Shown piece by piece: positions 1 to 4,677 of a DNA stretch of 5,873 bases; positions within the stretch are counted from its first letter, which is position 1; each line of letters begins with the position of its first letter. The notes beneath the pieces are model-generated. The model did not search any database, was not told the DNA's origin, and saw only the letters and a list, made by a program, of their open reading frames with translations. Source of the DNA: Peptostreptococcaceae bacterium. GTDB lineage: Bacteria > Bacillota_A > Clostridia > Peptostreptococcales > Acidaminobacteraceae. The translations under genes and the position numbers were made by a program. Where the stretch lies: contig JABXKX010000275.1 in assembly GCA_013619035.1 (NCBI GenBank), positions 1 through 5,873 on the forward strand, in the 5' to 3' direction.

Positions 1-225
1 GTGTTGAGTGTTATGTTTTCTAATATGACATTAAATGAAACAACAGATTACATATCAGAAAGATTGGATGACAGAGGTAAAGAACCCTTTCATATCATAA
101 CTGCCAATCCTGAAATAGTCATGCAAATTAATCGAGATGAAACATTTAAAGCAATAGAAAAGAAATCAGGTTTAGTAACAGCAGATGGTATCGGTAGGAA
201 ATCCTCCCAATGCGACTTTGCTTGA
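1..225 (+). pseudogene. tagA: Truncated 5' part of a TagA/TarA-type (WecG/TagA/CpsF family) glycosyltransferase gene
   Basis: The family transfers N-acetylmannosamine to undecaprenyl-diphospho-GlcNAc at the cytoplasmic membrane face, the first committed step of the wall teichoic acid linkage unit. About 67 residues fit the family's N-terminal region: an MFSNMTLNET opening, then HIITANPEIVMQINRD (substrate-pocket TxNPE motif), then GLVTADGIG, which holds the Asp proposed as catalytic base in this family. Similarity stops at about base 193, and the frame then reads RKSSQCDFA and a TGA at 223-225. Family members are usually about 240 residues or longer, so roughly two thirds is missing and the product cannot be active. 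The GTG at base 1 probably encodes an internal valine of a V-L-x-V-M-F motif, so the gene should begin left of the window. The family call is firm; the exact breakpoint is inferred. Confidence 0.85.
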
Positions 226-237
226 ACTGTAGAAGCT

Positions 238-560
238 ATGGATAATCAAATAACTTTTCAATTTGGTGGACATGAAACAACTCGGTATATAGGTGGGGGA
301 TTTGCTCCTGATATTCAAATGTTCTCTCAAGAAAATATTATAAAGTAAGATTTAGAAAATTTGCATTTTGAGGAAAAACAATTTGATGTATTAATAGAAC
401 AGGGTATTGTTTCAGACTTATCTTTAAAGAATATGAAGATATAAGTAGAAACAGGCATAATATTGTTACATTGCATTTAAATGAGAAATATACAGCTTAT
501 TGGTGCCAACTTGTTTATAGAGATAACGATTTTTATAACCTAGAAATTAATTTGAAGTAG
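238..560 (+). pseudogene. Degraded short gene of unknown function (internal stop plus -1 frameshift)
   Basis: I do not recognise this protein. The reading starts at ATG 238 (MDNQITFQFGGHETTRYIGG...), meets TAA at 346-348, and continues sensibly in the same frame (DLENLHFEEKQFDVLIEQ...) to about base 429. From there the -1 frame carries on with plausible protein (KEYEDISRNRHN... to DFYNLEINLK) to TAG at 558-560. Joined, this gives about 107 residues with no membrane segment, a small cytosolic acidic/aromatic protein. The last codon is 8 bases before the next gene, and both starts share the context GAAGCTATG, so the two were probably co-transcribed. The size and position would suit an immunity-type protein behind a lost toxin end, but that is speculation. 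The shift point is a TTTAAAG heptamer in the correct register for -1 slippage; the upstream TAA makes simple decay more likely. Confidence 0.6.
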
Positions 561-568
561 AGGAAGCT

Positions 569-1108
569 ATGAAAAAGTATAGAATTCAACTCATGTTGAT
601 GATTGTGATAGGTGTTATTCTATCGGCTAGTTGGCAGGTAAATCCGCCTGTTGAAGATATGGTAAATAAGATTCTTATAACCGCATATTATAATGAGTAC
701 AAGGATTACAACAATGAAGATGATTATAAAGATCTTAACAGTATTGAAAAGAAAAGAGTCAAGAAAGTGAGTTCATATTTTACTGATAAGGGTTTGGAAA
801 GTCTTAGAGTGAGACAGATAATGGTTCACCTTTTGAAATTCGGTAAAGCTTATCAGTTTAATTCTTCGATTGATTCTATGAACATTGAGGTACGAGATAC
901 GGAAGATCCTTCTACGAAGGTGTGTTATTATGATTTGACCATCAAATGTGAATATATTGATACGGATAGATTGCCTCTTTATATAGATATGAGTGGTGTT
1001 CTTGCAGTTGTTAAAGAGAATGGACAATGGAAGTTTGATTTAATCCAAAGTAATCGAGTATTTAATGAATATTTAAGAATGCAATTCGAAGAACATCTTA
1101 ATAGGTAA
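569..1108 (+). CDS. Exported or membrane-anchored protein of unknown function
   Basis: A 179-residue protein starting at ATG 569 behind an AGAGGAAG ribosome binding site. Residues 1-4 are basic (MKKYR) and 5-21 form a hydrophobic segment ending in ILSAS, which fits a signal peptide or N-terminal anchor, so the rest should face outward. The mature part begins with a charged, Tyr/Asp-rich helical stretch (about 35-75). Its C-terminal half has alternating hydrophobic strands and an ENGQWKFDLI element (about 150-159), a pattern often seen at the end of NTF2-like or SnoaL-like domains; that fold is only an inference. Cys119 and Cys127 could form a disulfide outside the cell. It follows the degraded short gene by 8 bases, so its promoter probably lies further upstream. 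Coding is intact; function is unknown. Confidence 0.8.
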   Translation: MKKYRIQLMLMIVIGVILSASWQVNPPVEDMVNKILITAYYNEYKDYNNEDDYKDLNSIEKKRVKKVSSYFTDKGLESLRVRQIMVHLLKFGKAYQFNSSIDSMNIEVRDTEDPSTKVCYYDLTIKCEYIDTDRLPLYIDMSGVLAVVKENGQWKFDLIQSNRVFNEYLRMQFEEHLNR

Positions 1109-1193
1109 ATATAGGCGAATCAGATAAGTTACTTATATAACTAATACTCAATATAACCATTACGCAATCAAAAAACTATTAGAAGCAAAAACT

Positions 1194-1224
1194 AAAAAAA
1201 GGATAGAAAACTCCATCCTTTTTA
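1194..1224. terminator. Bidirectional intrinsic terminator between convergent units
   Basis: A 9-bp perfect stem pairs AAAAAGGAT (1196-1204) with ATCCTTTTT (1215-1223) around a 10-base loop. A run of A on the left and of T on the right gives a U-tail on either strand; the minus-strand tail is seven T. It lies 88 bases after the stop of the 569-1108 gene and just beyond the antitoxin stop at 1232, so it can end both transcripts. Confidence 0.75.
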
Positions 1225-1231
1225 GTAATAT

Positions 1232-1594
1232 TTATGAGTGAAATATAACATCTTGATTTTCTTTTGATTTCAAAGATAACTCTAGTCCTAAAGCTTCACA
1301 GATTTTAAGTACAGCAGACAATGACGGTGTTTGTTCTGCTCGTTCATATTTTGATACTTGTTGAGCCTTTGTATCAATTTTCTCAGCTAATTCCTTTTGA
1401 GTTACTTTATGCTGTTTTCGGTACGATGAAATACTATCTAGAATTTCTCTTTCTAATGTTGCAACTCTCATTGCTTCATTGAAGACTACTTCTCCATGTT
1501 TTTCTGCTAATTTTGTTTTTAATTGTAACAGCCTATCTGTTCCACTAACCATCTTGTTTTGTTGTACCTCTTGGGTATCTAATGTTTTGTTCAT
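1232..1594 (-). CDS. higA: HigA-type antitoxin, XRE-family helix-turn-helix protein
   Basis: A 120-residue protein and second gene of a toxin-antitoxin pair. A Cro/C1 (XRE) helix-turn-helix occupies about residues 55-110, with TQKELAEKIDTKAQQVSKYE (65-84) covering the scaffold and recognition helices and PSLSAVLKICEALGLEL completing the bundle. The N-terminal 50 residues, predicted helical with an EKHGEVVFNEAMRV segment, probably provide toxin contacts. The start at 1594 is fixed by AAAGGAGG ending 8 bases upstream. In this family the antitoxin neutralises the ribosome-dependent mRNA interferase by direct binding, and the complex represses the operon. Matching palindromic sites at the operon promoter support this. 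Toxin-first order is the HigBA arrangement. The 65-base gap to the toxin gene holds a hairpin. The symbol is given by family, not by orthology to one named locus. Confidence 0.85.
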   Translation of the reverse strand: MNKTLDTQEVQQNKMVSGTDRLLQLKTKLAEKHGEVVFNEAMRVATLEREILDSISSYRKQHKVTQKELAEKIDTKAQQVSKYERAEQTPSLSAVLKICEALGLELSLKSKENQDVIFHS

Positions 1595-1599
1595 TCCTA

Positions 1600-1607
1600 G
1601 TCCCTCC
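1600..1607 (-). promoter_or_regulatory. Strong ribosome binding site of the antitoxin gene
   Basis: On the minus strand AAAGGAGGG lies about 8 bases before ATG 1594. It is close to the full anti-SD complement. It allows the antitoxin to be translated independently of the toxin, which is useful for keeping antitoxin in excess. Confidence 0.65.
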
Positions 1608-1611
1608 TTTA

Positions 1612-1655
1612 AAGCTTTTCCAAACCTTCTATATTTGGTCTGAGGTTTGGAGCTT
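1612..1655 (-). promoter_or_regulatory. Intercistronic hairpin between toxin and antitoxin genes
   Basis: A perfect 9-bp inverted repeat, TCCAAACCT (1619-1627) with AGGTTTGGA (1643-1651), encloses a 15-base loop. An outer 4-bp AAGC/GCTT extension lies beyond a 3-base bulge. In the minus-strand transcript it falls just after the toxin stop (1660) and just before the antitoxin ribosome binding site. No T-run follows, so it is not a standard terminator. It could protect or process the mRNA, tune antitoxin translation, or be a further protein-binding site; the sequence does not decide between these. Confidence 0.5.
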
Positions 1656-1659
1656 AAAA

Positions 1660-1995
1660 CTAAGATATTTTTTTTATTCTTTTTCGTGCTATGTTCTTAT
1701 CTAGTGTTGGTGTTTTGTTTGTTGACTTATGAAATGCATGCACGATATGCACCTTATTACCTTTTCTGTAGCAATATAAAAATCTATTTGATGAGACTTT
1801 TATTTCGAACATACCAGGTTCAATTTTTTTAGTATATAGATCTCGATTAACAACTATGTATTTGGCGCCACCTTGATCGATTTTGTTTAACAAAGCAATA
1901 ATCCTTGTTTGTTCCTCTACCGATTCTAAACCGAAGATGTAATCTGTGATCACATCTGTTTCAGAATTAGGTTCTGTGTATAATTCTAAGTACAT
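1660..1995 (-). CDS. higB: HigB-type toxin, RelE/ParE superfamily (phage Gp49-like)
   Basis: A 111-residue toxin. The start at 1995 (MYLELYTEPN) is chosen over the in-frame ATG at 2031 because AAGGAGGT sits 5 bases before it. The upstream start has no good site and would lie almost on the promoter. The family's diagnostic C-terminal half is clear: DLYTKKIEPGMFEIKV (52-67), then NRFLYCYRKGNKVHIVHAFHK (70-90, the strand pair and the FxK element), then TPTLDKNIARKRIKKI as a basic C-terminal helix. Lys56, Lys57, Arg71 and Arg77 are candidate RNA-contact residues. Family members are ribosome-dependent endoribonucleases that cut mRNA. No truncation or frameshift is visible, so the toxin is probably functional and held in check by the antitoxin gene downstream. 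Family assignment is strong; RNase activity is inferred from family. Confidence 0.87.
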   Translation of the reverse strand: MYLELYTEPNSETDVITDYIFGLESVEEQTRIIALLNKIDQGGAKYIVVNRDLYTKKIEPGMFEIKVSSNRFLYCYRKGNKVHIVHAFHKSTNKTPTLDKNIARKRIKKIS

Positions 1996-2000
1996 CGTAC

Positions 2001-2007
2001 CTCCTTC
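2001..2007 (-). promoter_or_regulatory. Ribosome binding site that sets the toxin start
   Basis: The minus-strand motif AAGGAGGT stands 5 bases before ATG 1995. It is a near-perfect Shine-Dalgarno sequence and the main reason for preferring this start over the ATG at 2031. Confidence 0.7.
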
Positions 2008-2035
2008 TACAGTATGGAGAAGTAGGTTCACTTAA

Positions 2036-2064
2036 ACAATACACCTTATAAGTTGTATTGTCAA
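2036..2064 (-). promoter_or_regulatory. Sigma-A-type promoter of the toxin-antitoxin operon
   Basis: A perfect -35 TTGACA (2064-2059) is separated by 17 bp from a -10 TATTGT (2041-2036, four of six matches). Transcription should start near 2029, giving an untranslated leader of about 34 bases before ATG 1995. The spacer is occupied almost entirely by one of the two operator-like palindromes, so bound repressor would exclude RNA polymerase. Confidence 0.72.
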
Positions 2065-2087
2065 GCGAAAAACAACTTATAAGGTGT
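2041..2087. promoter_or_regulatory. Paired operator sites of the HigBA-type operon
   Basis: ACACCTTATAAGTTGT (2041-2056) and its exact reverse complement ACAACTTATAAGGTGT (2072-2087) form a 16-bp perfect inverted repeat with a 15-base gap. Each copy is itself a near-palindrome around CTTATAAG with flanking ACA/TGT, as expected for a dimeric helix-turn-helix protein. The centres are 31 bp apart, close to three helical turns, so two dimers would sit on the same face. One site fills the -35/-10 spacer and the other lies just upstream of -35. The antitoxin is the obvious candidate ligand. As plus-strand RNA the repeat followed by five T could form a terminator, but no plus-strand gene ends here. 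Confidence 0.7.
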
Positions 2088-2209
2088 TTTTGTTGCGGTG
2101 GATTTCCCGTAATTCAGAAGATATTGAAAGTCAAAAAAATTATGATTATTAATTATCGAATCGGATTATTATCATTCGAGTTAAGTTGAATCACTCAATT
2201 AATAATATT

Positions 2210-2242
2210 AAAAAATGGTTAAACCTTTAAAAGGTTTAACCG
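2210..2242 (-). terminator. Intrinsic terminator of the MerR-family gene
   Basis: An 11-bp perfect stem pairs GGTTAAACCTT (2217-2227) with AAGGTTTAACC (2231-2241) around a 3-base loop. On the minus strand it is followed by ATTTTTT. It starts two bases past the restored stop of the MerR gene at 2244-2246, which supports that stop, rather than the premature one at 2327, as the ancestral end. Confidence 0.8.
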
Positions 2243-2243
2243 T

Positions 2244-2929
2244 TTATATTAGTAATGCTTTTAATTGAGTCATAATCTGATCCACTTGTAAACTTTGATC
2301 TTCTGATAGAAGTTCTTTTTTTATTCTTATTTCATCATCATAAAGGATTTGAAATTCATTGGCATTAAGGTCTTTGATATTATCTTATCAAGGGTATAAT
2401 TGTAATTTTCCTTAAGTTCGGTTCTAAGTGATTTAATGGCACGCCATAATGAACAATCTTCAAGTGCTAAAGGAATTAGATTTTCACCGATATCAATCGT
2501 TATATTCTTGTTGTTTTCTAACATTGTTATCCACCTTTCATCTGATGAACTAAAAAATATTTGCTCCTCAATGAAACTTTTTAAGTTTGATTTTGAAACC
2601 TTATCTGAAGCAAATGTTTCAAGAGTTGACCTGATGAGTTGTCTTTTATACTTTAACTCAAAGATGGCAGTATTTAACTCACTCATTTGATTAAAAAGAA
2701 GTTTTCTTAAAAGAGTTTTTTCATCACTTTGAATAATGAGCTTGATATCTTGAAGTTTGATGTTAAGTGCTTTGTAAATAAGAATTTCTTCAAGAACAGA
2801 CAACTGAGACTCATCAAATACTCTGATATTTGCATTATTTCTGGTACTCGAAATAAGACCTAATTCTTCGTAGTATCTTAGGGTCCGTACCGATAAGTTG
2901 TATTTTTTAGAAACATCGTTAATTATCAT
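2244..2929 (-). pseudogene. MerR-family transcriptional regulator, frameshifted near its C-terminus
   Basis: The first 186 codons are intact. Residues 1-70 form the MerR winged helix-turn-helix (INDVSKKYNLSVRTLRYYEELGLIS, then IRVFDESQLSVLEEI and the ALNIKLQDIKLII helix). A long dimerisation helix follows at about 70-110, then a C-terminal effector region I do not recognise. There is one cysteine (Cys159) and no metal-binding cluster, so a metal sensor is unlikely. The current frame ends early at 2327 (200 residues) with an odd Met-rich tail. After about base 2371 another frame continues convincingly (DLNANEFQILYDDEIRIKKE... QLKALLI) to TAA at 2244-2246. Restoring one lost base, probably a G in an AAGGAC context, yields 228 residues. 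The truncated product might still bind DNA. The start at 2929 has AAAGGA 8 bases upstream. Sequencing error is possible. Confidence 0.8.
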
Positions 2930-2943
2930 ATAGTATCCTTTTC

Positions 2944-2957
2944 TTGAAGTACTTCAA
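2944..2957. promoter_or_regulatory. Perfect 14-bp palindrome at the MerR transcript start
   Basis: TTGAAGTACTTCAA is fully self-complementary. It lies 4 to 17 bases downstream of the MerR gene's -10 box, over the expected transcription start. Its position and symmetry suit a second protein-binding site that blocks initiation. It differs from the dyad in the promoter spacer, so a different regulator would be expected. No ligand can be named. Confidence 0.4.
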
Positions 2958-2961
2958 TACA

Positions 2962-2992
2962 AGTATAACCGATGACGCCACGTCAGTGTCAA
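2962..2992 (-). promoter_or_regulatory. MerR-type promoter with 19-bp spacer and internal dyad
   Basis: A perfect -35 TTGACA (2992-2987) and -10 TATACT (2967-2962, five of six matches) are 19 bp apart rather than 17. Long spacers of 19-20 bp are the hallmark of promoters remodelled by MerR-family activators. Inside the spacer TGACG-CCA-CGTCA (2973-2985) forms a 13-bp dyad near its centre, the usual operator position. It drives the MerR gene itself, so autoregulation is likely. The geometry is seen directly; binding is inferred. Confidence 0.72.
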
Positions 2993-3042
2993 GACAGTTG
3001 TAAAATAATGATAATTAATAGCTATGCATACTGTTCATGCGG

Positions 3043-3051
3043 TGCTATGAT
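3043..3051 (+). promoter_or_regulatory. Candidate extended -10 promoter of the 3086 gene
   Basis: TGC-TATGAT is an extended -10 element (TGn plus five of six matches) with no good -35 box 17 bp upstream. Transcription would start near 3058, leaving a short leader before ATG 3086. It is divergent from the MerR promoter about 50 bp away. Confidence 0.4.
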
Positions 3052-3085
3052 AATAGAGGACAAAGAAGATGAAATGGAGAAATAA

Positions 3086-3649
3086 ATGAAAAGAAGATTA
3101 ATAGTAATTGCTGTAGCAGTTATGGCTATATTGATATACCAAAAATTTATGCCAGAACCGAATGATTTTTCAAATGAAGATTTGTTAAAAGTGAGAGCGA
3201 GTGAAACCGTTGAACATGTAGAACCTTTAGAAGATGGGATTTTAGTCTTTTGGGATAATGGTGAACCGAGTCAAAAGGACCGAACCAATTATCATTTCGT
3301 TGCAGTTGATTACTTTAAACCCAGTTTTATGAACTGGCAATGGATTAATGGTGGTATGCATGGTGGGGATTATGAAGAGGGTATTTCTATTCAATACATC
3401 CCAAAGAAGGCATTAAAAAAGTTTTCACTTAACTTTGGTGTGGTTGTAGATTCTAGTATTGTTGAGATCAGATTAACTGAAAAAGCTTCAGGTAATAAAT
3501 ACTCAGCAACACTCATTGATTTAGAAGATGAAACCGTATGGTATATAGTTGTTCCTGATGATACAGTTGTGAGTACTATTGAATGTTTTGATGTAAGCGG
3601 AAATATTATTTATACATTGGTATCTGATAATTCTTGGCTATTTGAATAA
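3086..3649 (+). CDS. Membrane-anchored protein of unknown function
   Basis: A 187-residue protein. Residues 2-4 are Lys-Arg-Arg and 5-18 form one hydrophobic segment (LIVIAVAVMAILIY), giving a signal anchor with the remainder outside the membrane. No lipobox cysteine is present. The outer part is beta-rich by pattern and holds an aromatic/glycine patch, NWQWINGGMHGGDYEEG (83-99), and an earlier ILVFWDNGEP (52-61) that could form a ligand surface. I do not recognise the family. GGAGA lies 5 bases before the start. A six-codon open frame (ATG 3069) ends by overlapping this start as ATGA. The gene is divergent from the MerR-family regulator, a common layout for a regulated target, though no shared operator on its own promoter is visible. 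It is followed directly by its own terminator, so it is probably monocistronic. Confidence 0.82.
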   Translation: MKRRLIVIAVAVMAILIYQKFMPEPNDFSNEDLLKVRASETVEHVEPLEDGILVFWDNGEPSQKDRTNYHFVAVDYFKPSFMNWQWINGGMHGGDYEEGISIQYIPKKALKKFSLNFGVVVDSSIVEIRLTEKASGNKYSATLIDLEDETVWYIVVPDDTVVSTIECFDVSGNIIYTLVSDNSWLFE

Positions 3650-3653
3650 GATG

Positions 3654-3689
3654 TGACAGTTTTAGTATTTCTAAAGCTGTTATTTTTTT
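3654..3689 (+). terminator. Intrinsic terminator of the 3086 gene
   Basis: A 10-bp stem with one G-U pair joins ACAGTTTTAG (3656-3665) to CTAAAGCTGT (3671-3680) around the loop TATTT. It is followed by TATTTTTTT. It begins within ten bases of the stop codon at 3647-3649. Confidence 0.85.
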
Positions 3690-3765
3690 GCTCAGATTAT
3701 GGGCGCAAATATTATAAAAAAAATTAAAATATTACAATTGGATGATATTGTTAGAATATACTGTT

Positions 3766-3796
3766 TTGACAAATCCTATGGGATATAATGTATATT
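3766..3796 (+). promoter_or_regulatory. Candidate promoter of the small envelope-protein cluster
   Basis: A perfect -35 TTGACA (3766-3771) is 19 bp from TATATT (3791-3796, five of six matches). A TATAAT lies between them at 3784-3789, but only 12 bp from the -35. The 4-bp arms ATCC/GGAT (3773-3776 and 3781-3784) make a weak dyad in the spacer. The long spacer recalls the MerR promoter nearby, but its dyad sequence is not shared. Confidence 0.5.
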
Positions 3797-3813
3797 GAAT
3801 ACAGGAGGGAAAC

Positions 3814-4335
3814 ATGGAAATCTCAAATCAATTCTTTAAATGGATAAAGAATAAGTTACTTTTAATTTTATTAATCAGTTTTATAACATTTATTATTATT
3901 GGAACATATAGCTCGAGGTATCAGCCTTTTGAAAAAGAGTTTATGGGTATAGAATTTTATTTGAACGAAGAAACATATACTGATAAACTTTTGATCTTTG
4001 ATGGAAAACTGTCGGATCCAATCATTGGAAGCAAACGATTTAAAGGCAGAATTATTTATGGTGAAGAAGTCTATAAAACTAATTTGACTTTCAAAAATAA
4101 TAGAGCTGATATCTTTGTCTTTGAGGGTAAAACCAAATCCAATCAAGTATTAAGAGAAATATACATTGATGATAATTTCGAAAAAATTGCTATCACAATT
4201 CATGAAAAAATTTCATATAATACAATGTCGTGGAATAGTAATACCGGTTTGATATTTGTGACACCAGCATCAGATATAACTGAAGGCTTGAATATCTATG
4301 AACCATTATACAAAGGATATAATTTTGGAGAATAG
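3814..4335 (+). CDS. Single-pass membrane protein of unknown function, first gene of the cluster
   Basis: A 173-residue protein with a strong AGGAGGG site before ATG 3814. After a short amphipathic N-terminus with basic residues (KWIKNK) comes one membrane segment at about 14-31 (LLLILLISFITFIIIG). An outward domain of about 140 residues follows. That domain alternates charged and hydrophobic residues (FKGRIIYGEEVYKTNLTFKN and the like), suggesting a beta-sandwich, and has no cysteines or recognisable catalytic motif. It stands first after the candidate promoter at 3766, and the next gene starts 50 bases downstream with no terminator between. I do not recognise the family. The anchored-domain layout resembles the 3086 product, but no clear sequence similarity between the two is visible by eye. 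Confidence 0.82.
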   Translation: MEISNQFFKWIKNKLLLILLISFITFIIIGTYSSRYQPFEKEFMGIEFYLNEETYTDKLLIFDGKLSDPIIGSKRFKGRIIYGEEVYKTNLTFKNNRADIFVFEGKTKSNQVLREIYIDDNFEKIAITIHEKISYNTMSWNSNTGLIFVTPASDITEGLNIYEPLYKGYNFGE

Positions 4336-4385
4336 AAATTATTTTAATAAAACAATATTAGTATTGAAATGAAGGAGTTTAAGAA

Positions 4386-4577
4386 ATGAAATCAATTATT
4401 ATATCTGTACTGGTATTGGTTATTGGATTTAATGGTGCTGCGATTTTTGGTAGTATTTTTGATGGTGGTAATGCTTCAAATTCATATTTATCAGCTATTA
4501 TTTTTTCTGTACTATACTTAGCTGCGTTAGTTACATATTTTGGTTTACAAATATTAAAAAGATTGAATGATAAATAG
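4386..4577 (+). CDS. Small two-pass membrane protein, 63 residues
   Basis: AAGGAG stands 8 bases before ATG 4386, a good initiation site for so short a gene. Almost the whole protein is membrane: segment one at about 3-23 (IIISVLVLVIGFNGAAIFGSI), a short polar turn FDGGNASNS (25-33), and segment two at about 34-56, ending in the positive tail KRLNDK. By the positive-inside rule both ends probably face the cytoplasm. No function is recognisable. Small proteins of this kind often serve as subunits or modulators of larger membrane complexes, and the next gene encodes a four-pass protein it could accompany; this is inference from position only. Confidence 0.75.
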   Translation: MKSIIISVLVLVIGFNGAAIFGSIFDGGNASNSYLSAIIFSVLYLAALVTYFGLQILKRLNDK

Positions 4578-4607
4578 GTTGTAAATTAATTTCAATATCC
4601 AAAGTTC

Positions 4608-4631
4608 TTAGAAGGTATAAATACATTCTAA
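4608..4631. promoter_or_regulatory. 24-bp imperfect dyad in the gap before the four-pass protein gene
   Basis: TTAGAAgGTATA and AATACaTTCTAA face each other with 10 of 12 positions complementary, centred between 4619 and 4620. The centre overlaps a TATAAA that could be a -10 box, with no good -35. The tight centre suits a DNA-binding site better than an RNA hairpin, and no T-run follows. It may be an operator for an internal promoter of the last three genes. Confidence 0.35.
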
Positions 4632-4677
4632 ATGAGATTAAGTAACGGATTCTCTTTATTAAGAAAGTGAGGTTTAT

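Noticed and set aside
1..560. Insertion-sequence remnant with a frameshifting transposase
   Set aside because: The heptamer suggested it, but the translated fragments show no transposase DDE or helix-turn-helix features and no terminal inverted repeats were found.
1647..1832. Plus-strand open frame of 61 codons with a hydrophobic product
   Set aside because: It lies antisense over the toxin gene. Its Phe/Leu-rich sequence is the complement of the Lys/Asn-rich toxin coding strand, and no ribosome binding site is seen.
1996..2031. Twelve-residue N-terminal extension of the toxin from ATG 2031
   Set aside because: There is no ribosome binding site, the ATG lies at the expected transcription start of the promoter, and a near-perfect site serves ATG 1995.
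2041..2091. Plus-strand intrinsic terminator from the 16-bp inverted repeat followed by five T
   Set aside because: No plus-strand gene ends here. The arms are themselves palindromic and one coincides exactly with a promoter spacer, which fits operators better. Some terminator activity on read-through RNA is still possible.
2193..2270. 10-bp inverted repeat ACTCAATTAA (2193-2202) and TTAATTGAGT (2261-2270) nested around the MerR terminator
   Set aside because: It is AT-rich, partly inside the restored MerR coding end, and could easily arise by chance. The inner 11-bp terminator stem explains the region.
4354..4367. CAATA-TTAG-TATTG inverted repeat between the first two cluster genes
   Set aside because: Only 5 bp of AT-rich stem with no T-run, too weak to call a terminator or operator.
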